In this document: piece by piece, positions 52,125-62,473 of the stretch
Layout of the letters: the number at the start of each line of letters is the position of its first letter
How positions within the stretch are numbered: position 1 is the stretch's first letter
Source: Whalleya microplaca
Lineage: Eukaryota; Ascomycota; Sordariomycetes; Xylariales; Xylariaceae
Length of the DNA: 64,000 nt
NCBI GenBank assembly: GCA_022497155.1
Contig: MU385713.1
Coordinates: 1,054,001 to 1,118,000, forward strand
Reading direction: 5' to 3'
Translations under genes and position numbers: made by a program
The notes under the pieces: model-generated
The model's database searches: none
What the model saw: the letters and a program-made list of their open reading frames with translations, nothing else
Told to the model about the DNA's origin: nothing

Positions 52125-52862
52125 TTTCGGGGGTATACGAGCGTTTGGAGTGGAGTGAAGTGGAGTGGAGGGGAGTGGAGTGGGAGCCTGGGGATATAAG
52201 AGTTTATCAGGAAGGGAGGAAGGGAGGGTATTTGCCAGTAGTCAGTCAGTGAGCGATGGGCAGCAGTAAACAAGCAGTTCTGGCAATGAATGGCGTACGG
52301 CGTGCATGGGGTATGGTATGGGGTATATCCGAAAATGATGCTCTTCTTCACTCTTACATAAACTGGTTTGCCCGATCGATCATTCGGGATAGGATGAGAA
52401 GAAAAGGGGGAGAGCCAGTTGAATAGGTATAGGGGTTGTGGTTATGCTAGATGTGTTAATGTTCATACCTAGGTAGGCCATGAAAGCAAGTGGTTTGCAA
52501 TGGCCCAGCTTAGGTCTGTCTATGTACTAGTCAAGAAATCCGATATAACTACATAAGTTGTCTGCTAAGCGCACCGTTGTGATGGTTTTCTCTCCATGTG
52601 TCCAGCTATTTGAAACTTACGTTGGAAATCCCCAATTCTTCTGCATCTTATGCATCCGGTACGTCATGGGAAACTGAATTATCGGGCCTAACGACTTAAC
52701 GCCGACGACATCGGTTGAGAAGCGCGTGTATAAGTCCAGTCTCAACTCCCTCCCTTAAGCAGAGTCTTTCATACATACATATGTACTTGTAAGCTACCTA
52801 CGTACTTTGACACACAGACACGGCACTTCAGTTCAACGAAACAGTCATCAAGGAAGTCCACA
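52125..52862. other. Spacer with GGAGT-rich repeat
   Basis: 738 bp. Near 52150-52185 are GAGTG/GGAGT repeats in the SNF12 3' UTR. A TATA-like TGTATAAG lies about 135 bp before the next ATG. Nothing else. Confidence 0.55.
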
Positions 52863-54077
52863 ATGTCAGCAATATTCAAACAAGCCAACACAGCCGTGAT
52901 CACGGGCGGCGCCTCGGGCATCGGGCTCGCCCTGGCGCAGAAGTGTATCGGGTACGGGATGAAGGTGCTCGTGGCGGACTGGGACGCCGCGAACCTGGAT
53001 GCCGCGCAGCAGAGCCTCGGGGAGAATGCTAGTAAGATCCAGGTCGATGTTAGTAAGCCCGAGGACTGGGAGAGGGTTAAGAAGAGGGTGGGGGAGGAGT
53101 TTGGTGGTGAGTTTGTGTGTTTTATTTTGTGTTGTGTTGTGTTGTGTTGTGTTGTCTCGTTTTGCCTCATATGAGATACTTATCTTCTCTCTCATACATA
53201 CATTGTACTGCTTGCTTATGAGCCGGTAATCATCATATTATATATATGCCACCCCCCTCATGAACACCTCAACTGAATCTCATAAACCAACGATAAGCTA
53301 CACCCATTACCCACGCCCTCACTCGCCCACTCCCTCACTCGCCCACTCCCTCACTCGCCCACTCCCTCACTCGCCCACTCATTAACACGACTCATCCACT
53401 CACTCATACCACTCACACACACTCACACACTCACAGGCCGCATCAACCTCCTATCCCTAAACGCAGGCATAAGCCGCCCGACCTCCTTCTCCGACCCCGC
53501 CACCGCGCCCGCCTTCGCGGCGATCCTGCAAACGAACCTCTTCGGGATCATAAACGGGCTCACCTCGCTCCTGCCCCTCATCACAACCCCCTCTCCCCCC
53601 TCCTCTTCCCCCTCTCCTACCTCTTCCTCCCCAGGCAACCCCACCTCCGCCATCATCATCACGGGCTCAAAACAAGGAATCACGAACCCACCCGGCAACC
53701 CAGCCTACAACGCGAGCAAGGCCGCCGTCAAGACGCTGGCCGAGCACCTAGCCTTCGATCTCAGAGACCGCCCGGACATCGCGGTGCACCTGCTCGTGCC
53801 CGGGTGGACGTGGACGCCGCTCGCGGGCGCCGCGGTGGATGGGACGAGGGAGAAGCCGCAGGCGGCGTGGACGCCGGCGCAGGTTGTGGAGTTTTTGGAG
53901 GGGAAGATGGGGGAGGGGCAGTTTTGGGTGCTGTGTCCGGATAACGATGTTAGCGAGGAGGTTGATAGGAGGAGGATGCTGTGGTCCGCGAACGATGCGG
54001 TATTGGGACGCCCGCCGTTGAGTCGGTGGAGGGAGGAGTTTAAGGGGCAGTTTGCTGAGTGGATGGCGAAGAAATAG
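52863..54077 (+). CDS. Short-chain dehydrogenase/reductase
   Basis: Two exons, 52863-53106 and 53437-54077, with a long 330-nt intron; 294 residues. Classical SDR: cofactor motif TGGASGIG near residue 15, then NAG (LSLNAGIS), a Ser in ITGSKQG, and the catalytic YNASK. The acid in VLVADWD after the second strand suggests NAD(H) preference. A Ser/Pro-rich insert (TTPSPPSSSPSPTSSSPGNP) lies in a loop before the catalytic Ser. The substrate is unknown. The intron is inflated by tandem repeats (GTGTT near 53130, 16-bp units at 53318-53381). Because the ORF continues past the donor into intron sequence for 22 codons, an alternative short product cannot be excluded. Confidence 0.85.
53318..53381. 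repeat. 16-bp minisatellite inside the SDR intron
   Basis: Four tandem copies of CTCACTCGCCCACTCC with one mismatch in the last unit. It lies wholly in the intron, 55 bp before the acceptor, in a CA/CT-rich stretch. Confidence 0.85.
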
Positions 54078-55130
54078 AGGAATGAGAACTTGTGAATGTG
54101 AGGTTGATAGGATGGTATGTAAGAGGCTTGTGTGGGTATTCAGTGAGTGTATATTAAAAGAATGAGATGAAAGGCTGATGGGGTAATCTATCTTTAAGAT
54201 GTGGTAGTGAGTGATATAGGCACTAAGTGAGTCCTATTCACGTAATGTGATTCTAATGAGACCGGCACCTGTACAGATATATAAAGTTTTCGGGCTGATC
54301 AATCATGAATAATGTCTATAAGTGTAGCCTTTCTGAATGTATGAGATCTGTTGTGTACATTCACATAGCTCAGGGCATGTATTGTAGCACATCTCAATTA
54401 CTTTTACACACATATTTAGTCATCCAGGTGTCACATATGAATGCTCTCTGTTCTATTCTCTCGTTAGAATGGGCCCATGGGAAATACGGGACGAATATTG
54501 TATATGAGTGAAGACTTGAGCTGCCTAACGAAGACTTTTGAGATCTCACTTGGGGTGGGCGAGTAAGTGAATAGCATATTCATAACAATAAGGCTGGATT
54601 AACAATATTGCTGATATATTTCTTGAGTTCTCGAGTCCTGGTCAGTTACTAGCGATTAGCGATACTAGTGACTACTGTTGTTCTGTGTAATTATAGACCT
54701 TGAGACGATTCATACTTGAGACAAAGCGATGCAAATTATAGGATACCAATTGGATTGACCCTAATTTGATTGACCTGTTCGAGCCCCTCTCATCAGAGGA
54801 GAGGCATCCCTTCTATCTATTATAGTTGCTTATGACAGCACTAAGACAGACGTGAGCTGCAAACATGACAAAGTGATCTAGTTTCCGTCGTTCGAAGCAA
54901 GCTCCTGTCTCTCCCCTGTCATACATACCCTCCCCCAAACGCCTAACTACATGCACGTAAGTAAACCCTGCCATGCCGTTATGTCATACGTCTACTACTA
55001 CTGACACCACCCTCATTTCAATGTTCTCATGCTTTTTACACTAAAGACTGTCTGTCAATAACCCATCGACACTACTACTATGTTCCCCCGCATACCTGTC
55101 GCTCAGCGGACTCTTATGGATATCCTACTA
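54078..55130. other. Convergent 3' spacer
   Basis: 1.05 kb between the SDR and Mo25 genes. AT-rich, with no supportable gene or structured element. Confidence 0.6.
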
Positions 55131-56485
55131 TCACTGGAGACCTTGGGACATCTGTCGGGTCGGCGGGACGGGGTTCGGCGGCATATTCTTAATCTGCTTG
55201 ATCAGGAACTCGCGCTCGTCGATGAACTGTTCGTCGTCGGTGCGGTCCTCGAGGAAGTGGGAGAGGAAGTTGAGGAGCTTGTCGCGGTTCATGAGCAGGA
55301 TCTTCTGCACGGCGACGGACTTGTGGGGGTTGGCCACGAAGACCTTGAAGACGTGGAAGCCCTCGTACTGCACCATCTTGCGGTCGCTGCGCAGCAGGTT
55401 CATGCAGATCTTGAGGTGCTCGCCCCGGTCCACGTACGCCGTCATCACGTTGTAGTTGGACCGGTCGAGCAGGATCTCGCCGAGCAGCTTGATCGACTGC
55501 CGCTTCGTCACGTAGCTGTTCGATTGCACCAGGATGTTGTTGTACTTGTCGAAGAAGAGCTCGAAGTTGACCGCGAGGTAGCGCGGCACCAGCTCTTTGT
55601 GTTTCGTCAGGAGTTCCTACATCGGGCGCTATTATGAGCAACTTTATGTATAGAGACTGTTTTAGGAGAATATCATCTGAGGCTCACCCTGAACGTAGTG
55701 AATGCGTCTGCGGCCACTTCAAACGAGCTCTTGTCAATCCAATCGAAGAACCGCCAGAAGACACCGCTGCCGCTTTGCGGTCGCTCTCTTTCGATCGCGG
55801 TCACACCTTTCAGACTCGACCCGGGCTCCTCGCCGTCGTCGTAGAGTATGATGGCGGCCGCGGCCTCGCTCTTCAAGACTTCCCTCAGGACGGTCCCCGC
55901 GGGCGTCGCGCTCTCTTTGTGATCGTAACCCCGACACAATTCGAGCAGGACTTGCGGTTTGTTATTCACCACGTAGCTCAATGCGACGGGGTCGGTCTTA
56001 GGTGACGCCGTTGTAGGTCGGAATCGAAACACATAGGAGAATATGACTTGGGTATCTTTTCGAGATTCGAAGGGCAGACGGTGCAGGTTCTGCGCCAGCA
56101 ACAGGAGCAGATCTTCCTCTATCAAGCCAGTGACAAGTTGATAGACTTGTTCTGGCGTGCTTTCGGAGTCTGGGAATAATGTTTAGTATTGGGAGAGGCT
56201 TATATATATACCTGCGCACTACCGTCGCAGGACAATTGAGCGGGAAAATAAATACCTGGCGTTCCCTGGAGTATAAGCTTCATCTGATTGAGAACCTTAG
56301 CTAGTTCCTCAGCCTAAAGCATAATAGTCAGCATATAGTATATAGAGCTTGTTTGAACAAATATATATGTATATACTCGCCTTGGCAGGCCCCCCTATCT
56401 CAAGCTTGAGAACATGTTCCCGAGCTTGCTTGGAGAGGTCAAGCGTGTTGGTCCTAGTTCTAGCCCTCCCAAACAGAAACGACAT
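55131..56485 (-). CDS. HYM1: Mo25/Hym1-family scaffold protein
   Basis: Four exons, complement(55131..55616, 55688..56169, 56256..56313, 56381..56485); 376 residues. Mo25 is an armadillo-like scaffold that activates Ste20/GCK kinases and, in fungi, acts in the RAM/MOR pathway controlling cell separation and polarity. Recognisable text: MSFLFGRARTRT start, then KAEELAKVLNQMKLILQGT, DPVALSYVVNNKPQVLLELC, FWRFFDWIDKSSFEVAADAF, YVTKRQSIKLLGEILLDRSN and KILLMNRDKLLNFLSHFLED. The first intron has a GC donor (AAG|GCGAGT), the only way to join KLEIGGPAK to AEELAKVL in frame. Introns are 67, 86 and 71 nt. Length and text fit the family fully. Confidence 0.92.
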
Positions 56486-58668
56486 GTTTGCGATCAGTTA
56501 TCTCACCGGCGCATCGAAAGTGTCGATCCGGGCGGCATGTAACAAAATTGACGTTAGGTATGATTATTTATTTGGATCCAGCAACTGTTGATAGCCGCCA
56601 ATGATGGACGGATGGATGGCATGCGATGCGATGCAACGGCGGAGCTAGATTCGTTCCCAATGGATGGTCCCAAGAAAGACCCGATAGTCTAGACCAAAGT
56701 TGCCATCTCTTTGTCTCTCGGGATGCCCAGCGGGATCAGTTTCAATGTATGCTTCGACGTCGATAACCCGGAACAGAAGGTTACAGTTACAATGGCGAAG
56801 GGGGGTCAGCGGATACTATGTATGTATGTATGCGTATGTAACTAAAGTCGAAGGGATCGGTGGTGCTGCTGCCCTTGGCTGCCATGTGATGGTTGCTATT
56901 TATCGTAAATCTGGGGACCGGAATGTTTATTTACGGGGCAACTCGCAAAGGCCCAAAGCGCTAAAGACCCCTGTATATATGCCTGGAGCTGAGAGTCCCC
57001 TTATTATTAGCGAGGGTCCATTAAGGTTCAAAGCGCTTGCTGTCGTGTGATACAAGGCTGGCAGCTTCTGTAATGGGAACTAGCGAACCCCGCCAAAACC
57101 CAATTGGTTCATTGGTTGCCATGTCGCAAAAACCTCGTCATAAATTCGCTACCTCGAATAAATAAGACTGATAAGACTGATAAGACTACATATGTACTCT
57201 CTATAAACTCATCTTGAATCTCAAGGAAAGGCGCTCGTTGGCTGTCATAAAATAATATGAACTTATGTACCGGCTTGTATTCTTTGACACTTCACATCAC
57301 ATCAAATACTCATTACTGACATCATAGGTATAGGCACTCGGATGTACAGGGTGAACTTCTAACATGCTAGTAAGGGTATACATACCCTTACGAGGCTCCT
57401 CTTAGTCAATTGAGGGTAGCTGTGTGGAGAGGAGATTGAATTGAGAGCATCATAGTACTCCGAATTATTAACTAAGAACACAACTTAGTCGCTCCTCCTC
57501 TCGTACCCTGAAATTGGGATTGGACTAACAGCGAGTCTCTAAGACATAGATTATTACATGGGAAGTAAACATCCGTGATCTGTTTTGATGTCCTGGTTTG
57601 ACCATTAGGTACTGAATATCCTCTCTTGATATGCTATCGTATTATCACCGCACTATCAGTGATATTGCCCCTCAGTCGGTGAGATACCTTTACCGTGCCC
57701 GTTTGGCAGCTTTCTATTTCGTTGTATCAGCTTATAGGAACTATTGAGCGCGCCCGTGTGATGATACTGACTAGATAGCAGTCTTTCAACTTGAGAAACT
57801 CATTAATACATTTGTCCTTGTGGACTGAATTGTAATCTGCGACAATGCATGTGCCATATACTGCTGCCTATAGTAAAGAATAAGCATCAGTAACTATTCA
57901 TATAAAACACATGAAGAAGGGTGCATACCTCAGCAGAGCATTGTGAGACTGCAGCAGCGAACTTCTGAATTGGTCGCTGTCGCGGTGGCATTTCGTCTTC
58001 CCACGCTGGAACTTCTCATTAGTCTTTCAAAGTCGCAATTGGACTATCTCGTCGAGTCGAGTCTGAAGGCTCCAAGCAACGCAATATAGACAGAATTTCT
58101 AAGATGCACCCTTTGCCATAGCCATCACAATTCCATTAATTATTGACGTCTTGTAGTTGAGTCTGGCAGGTGTACATGGATGGCAAGCTGTAACTTGGCA
58201 TTACAACTAGGTAATACATGTGATGGGATAGGCTCTCGCCAAGGACCACCGAACCGCACGGCCCACGGGCCGCTGCATTCCTGTATCCACTATTCTGTAA
58301 TGGAATCAACCAATCAGCCAACTTCCGAAGTCAATTCAACTTGAACAAGGCTGCGTTCGACACGCGACGCGATTGCTTCGACTTCGTCACTTACAAAACC
58401 ATTCCAAGTCGCTTATACCAAAGGATTCAAATCGCAATCCACATTATTCCAAACGCAATCGTCTGCGACTCCCTGGAGTTTTTTTGAATAATAAATCGTT
58501 TTCAATCAATTAATTGATTGCTCGCTTCATTACATAATGGCCTTCGCTGGCAAATCATGCGAGTAGTGCTCGTATCAGCCCTCCCAGCCAAACCAGCCAG
58601 ATACTAAGGCAACCCACCCAAGACCATGCTCTGGATTAAACTCATTGGGACTGTGTCGCTGCTCTATC
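56486..58668. other. Divergent spacer
   Basis: 2.2 kb between the Mo25 and Sfi1 start codons. It has GTATGTATG repeats (about 56820) and an inverted repeat GTAAGGGTAT-AC-ATACCCTTAC at 57370-57391. No gene was recognised; ORF 56700-57050 has no protein features. Confidence 0.6.
57370..57391. repeat. 22-bp near-perfect inverted repeat
   Basis: Ten-base arms (GTAAGGGTAT / ATACCCTTAC) around AC. Short and isolated. Confidence 0.6.
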
Positions 58669-61600
58669 ATGGCTCCCTTACTTAACCACCGCCCTTCTAT
58701 CTCTTCCTCTGAATTCTCCGATGTGGTCTCTACTCAGGATTCTATCCACCACAGCGATATGGCCTCCGATGCCCCGCCACTTTCTCCTGCTCCTCCTGCT
58801 CCTCCTGCCCCCGCCTTGAATCAAGAGGAGTATACAGATGACCGTCCGTTTGATGCCTGCTGCTCTTACGTCATTAACCGCCACTAACTTTGTCTCGTAG
58901 ACATCAGGATGCTTTACGAAATTATCCAACGAGCTGGCGACATCTTGTCCGAGCTTACCCCGTCTTCACGTCTCCCCACTCATGCCCTGTTTAAAGCCTA
59001 CGATGAAATACTTCCCGAGTATGGCATTGACCCGGACGAAGATCAACATATCAGCAAGCTCGTTTTTAAGGTGGGAGGAGTTAAGAATGTTGATTCTCTC
59101 TGGGAGAAGTTCAAGATTGTTATGGCCCGGATGGGCATTACCGTTGAATGGGACAATCCCACGGTCGACGGGTCTAATGCGGGCGATGTCACTGCCGATC
59201 CCGCATACCCTCCCGATAATGTAACCATATCTGATGACAATGACGGCCGTCATGTCATGGATAGGGATATGTACAGGGAAATCGAACAGGAAGAGGATAT
59301 CTATTCAAATAACGATAGTGTGTACGGCAATGGCGCTGTTCCAATGGAACAACACAACAGTCACGTAACGGAGGGAGACTTGTTGAATGAAGAAAATCCG
59401 GAGAATCTCTCGAGGATCGAACAACACCTGGAAAACAGTGCGATTGCGTTCCGTAAGATACACCATTCGAAGTTCTCTGCCGTGGCCGCTCTTCGGCAGT
59501 GGCAGCAGAAATCGACATACATCAGCAACATTTGCGATCAGTTCGATGCCGCCCGCCAGGCCGACTTAGAGGAAAACGCCGAAGCCATATTCGAATCATG
59601 GAGAGGCACCGCAGCCAGGGCTGATGAGATACCGCCGGAGGAGCTCCCACCTAATGTATACTCTAAGCGCACCGAGGGCATTGCCGTCCGGACCCATGAA
59701 ATCCGTCAGCTCAAGACTGGGCTCAGCAATTGGCGACAGCGTGCTAAAGAGCAAAGGCGTAAAGAACAGATGGCCGTGGAGGAATCCGTTGATCCACTCG
59801 AACGTGTAGCAGAAAGGGCACACAAGTTCATGTTGCTTTCGCGCGCCTTCAGCGGTTGGTCCAACCGATCGGAGGAAGAGACAAAGAAAGCCGAGATGGC
59901 TGCTAAGATTCACGAGATGAACTTGAAGGCCAAGGCTTTCGGCCTCCGCCGTCGTCTAGCGGAAAATGTGCCAATGGACGCCGCTCGCAATGTCCACTTT
60001 GCCGTCCCCCCTTCTGATAATGCCAAGGAATCCGAAGATGTTCCCAAAGCTGCTGCCATTGGTGATACTGCTGGGTCAAACTCTCTTCCTCCTCCTGCCC
60101 CAACTCAGCCTGGAGTTGATACTACTACTGGGCCGAGTTCTCTTCATCCTCCTGTCTCGACTCAGCCTGGAGTTGATACTACTGCTGGGACGACTAGCGC
60201 TGAAGACTCTGTCGGAAAGGTAGTGTCTTCTAAAGATGAATCTGACGATTCAGTCGATGAGATGGACGAAAAGACATTACTAGCACGGAGACATATTCTG
60301 CGCATGCGATATTACGAAGCCTGGGAAGAGTACACGGCAGAAAACCTGCGTAAAGTCAGAGACTTCAAAGCGGGTCAGGAGGAGCATCGAATCGCACAAA
60401 TCATCCCTGCATGGCGCTCCTATGCAGAAGAAGCTGCACAAGATGAACAATCTCGTCAGCGCAATGCGGAACGAGCGATAGTTCATAATAGGGCTGCAAA
60501 ATCGCTACCTATATGGAGACGTGAGGCCCAACAAGCAGCTCAGTTGTATGGACAAGTCGAGCAGTATGCCAAACGAGCCGATTTCTACTACAAGGTTTCC
60601 AAGGCGCTGCCCGTCTGGCGAGATAATTCAGAGCAAGCTGAGAAGAAGGAGGGAGTCCTCGAACTGTACGCCAAACGAGCCGAATACTACAACAAGATTA
60701 CCAAGACACTGCCTGAATGGAGATCACAGGCGCAACAGGCCGCCGAGCAGCAGGAAAATGTCCTCGCCCGCTATGCCGAGCGGGCCGATTACTACTACCG
60801 AACTCGAGGGACCCTACTAACTTGGCAGAGCCTTGCTAAGGAGAAACGCAAACAGAGGTTGAAGGAAGCGCATTTGGAAACCCGTCGCATTGTGAAGAAG
60901 GGCATGGGACAGCGTTGCATTGCGCAATGGCGGGAGAAGCTACAGCCAAGTTTTGAACGTTATGAGGTGATGAATGCGAACTTGGAAGATGTTATCTCGA
61001 ATCGAGAATGGAACCAGACCGCAGAGGCCTTGGATACATGGCGTATCAGGGCAGCAGAACGGAGAGAGATGGGTTCTATGAGCGATACGGTGACAAAGGA
61101 GAAAATCTTGGGGCGATGGCGCGAGGCGTCGGCATATAAAGAAGAATTGCAGGCCGAAGCAAATGAACACTGGGAAACAAGAGCAACAACACGAGCTCTG
61201 AAACACTGGAATCTGGCCACCGTCCAGTTGCCAAACCGGCCACTCATGGTTGCGAATGCCCTGGACAAGAAGGAGAGGAAGCTGTTGCGGTCCGGCTTTG
61301 AAGGGTGGTACGGGAAGACAGCAGACAAGCTCGTCCCAGTCGAGCTTCCGAACGGGAACTACAAGAACGTGGAACAGGTGGTGGAAGAGGCCCAACGCCA
61401 TGCATCGCAGCGCAAAGCTCGAGGGCTGTTCGATAATTGGAGGGCGGCCACGCAAAAGAAGAACGATGAGATTGAAGACGAGGTCTACGCGCCGACGCCT
61501 GGAAGACCACAGATCTTGCTAGGGTCGTTGGGTAGGAGGGAGACGACTACGCCGCTGGCGCCTGTGCCCACCCGAGGTCTCTTCCGGGCAAGCGAATCAG

Positions 61601-61683
61601 CCATGAGGGGATCCGTACTCGGAGGGAGGGCTAGTCGCTCGTCCCGCTCCGGGCGGAATCTGAGAGTATCATGGGCGCAGTGA
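58669..61683 (+). CDS. SFI1: Sfi1-like centrin-binding protein of the spindle pole body
   Basis: Two exons, 58669-58843 and 58901-61683 (57-nt intron with the unusual donor GTCCGT and branch CTAAC); 985 residues. Sfi1 forms a long helix whose repeats bind centrin (Cdc31) at the half-bridge and controls spindle-pole duplication. At least 16 repeats with a Trp in an L/F-xx-W-R type context are visible, e.g. FESWRGTA, LSNWRQRA, IPAWRSYA, LPIWRREA, LPVWRDNS, LPEWRSQA, IAQWREKL, LDTWRIRA, FDNWRAAT. An N-terminal helical domain (LYEIIQRAGDILSELTPSSR followed by LPTHALFKAYDEILPEYG) is conserved in filamentous-fungal Sfi1. A linker near 60082-60195 contains a tandem 19-residue duplication. The Arg-rich C-terminus has several S/T sites. 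Confidence 0.88.
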
Positions 61684-62473
61684 TTGTTGTTGGTGTTGGT
61701 TGACAAGCATACATGGAAGCATACAAGCATACAAGCATTTATTGGGGCGTACTGGGTTTTTGTTATATTGTTATAAGTGATACCCCCATGGCCATTTAGA
61801 TAGCTAGGAAGCTACAAAGATACCCAAGATAGAAGAAGCATGGAATGAATAGAATTACTTACTGACATCAGTTGCAAGTAAAGTTTGGGTTGGAAAGGAT
61901 TCGGTAGTCCGTGTAAACTGCATATGTACATGTATAGTCTCCTGACCAGTTTAGTCTATCAAACTCCAGCAATGATGCACAGGGAGCTACAGCAGGGATC
62001 CTGGCTAACTGGGATGCTGCGGGCTGCCCCACGTCATCTCGCAGGCGATGAACCCGACGCGAATGCCTGTCGCGGCAAGGCATCTGACCACCGAGCTACA
62101 AAACCTAGTCGTTTACATTGTGATCGAAGCTGCGAAATATATTGGGCCGTTGATCCATTGCCCTGAGTTTAGGACCCTTCCATAACTTGTTATACTGCTG
62201 TAGACCGTGAATTAGAATTACCTACGATTACGTATTAAAGCTACATATCGTTGACACATACACACAAGCCCCTACAGAATACCTGTTACCGATTTCGTTG
62301 GGTCTTACGCAAGCGAAGTGTGTCTGGAATCCGATCCGATCTTCGGGATCGCGCTCTCGCGCCTCTCTCTCTGCTTTCTTGAACGAACGTACACGCAGTG
62401 CCGGCACACATCACAACCCCGAAGAGTTCTCTGGCAATGTCACTACTGAGCCGTATACGCCGATAGTAGTAGT
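61684..62473. other. Spacer between Sfi1 and Rav1 genes, with a possible tRNA relic
   Basis: 790 bp, AT-rich for the first half. A tRNA-like sequence lies on the minus strand at 62034-62105. Otherwise only CATACAAGCATACAAGCAT-type repeats were noticed near 61710. Confidence 0.55.
62034..62105 (-). tRNA. tRNA-like relic (A and B boxes at tRNA spacing)
   Basis: On the minus strand TAGCTCGGTGG (A-box-like, one mismatch) and GGTTCATCGCC (B-box-like, one mismatch) are 44 bases apart, the normal tRNA distance. The middle forms a TGCCT/AGGCA stem. The acceptor stem and T-stem pair poorly and the anticodon loop lacks the usual U33, so this is at best a degenerate tRNA or Pol III-derived (SINE-like) relic. 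Confidence 0.2.

Noticed and set aside
55080..55637. 185-codon plus-strand frame opposite the Mo25 gene
   Set aside because: Antisense shadow of a well-supported exon; Val/Leu/Glu-rich reading follows from the coding strand.
56700..57050. 116-codon plus-strand ORF in the Mo25-Sfi1 spacer
   Set aside because: Crosses GTATGTATG simple repeats and has no recognisable protein features.
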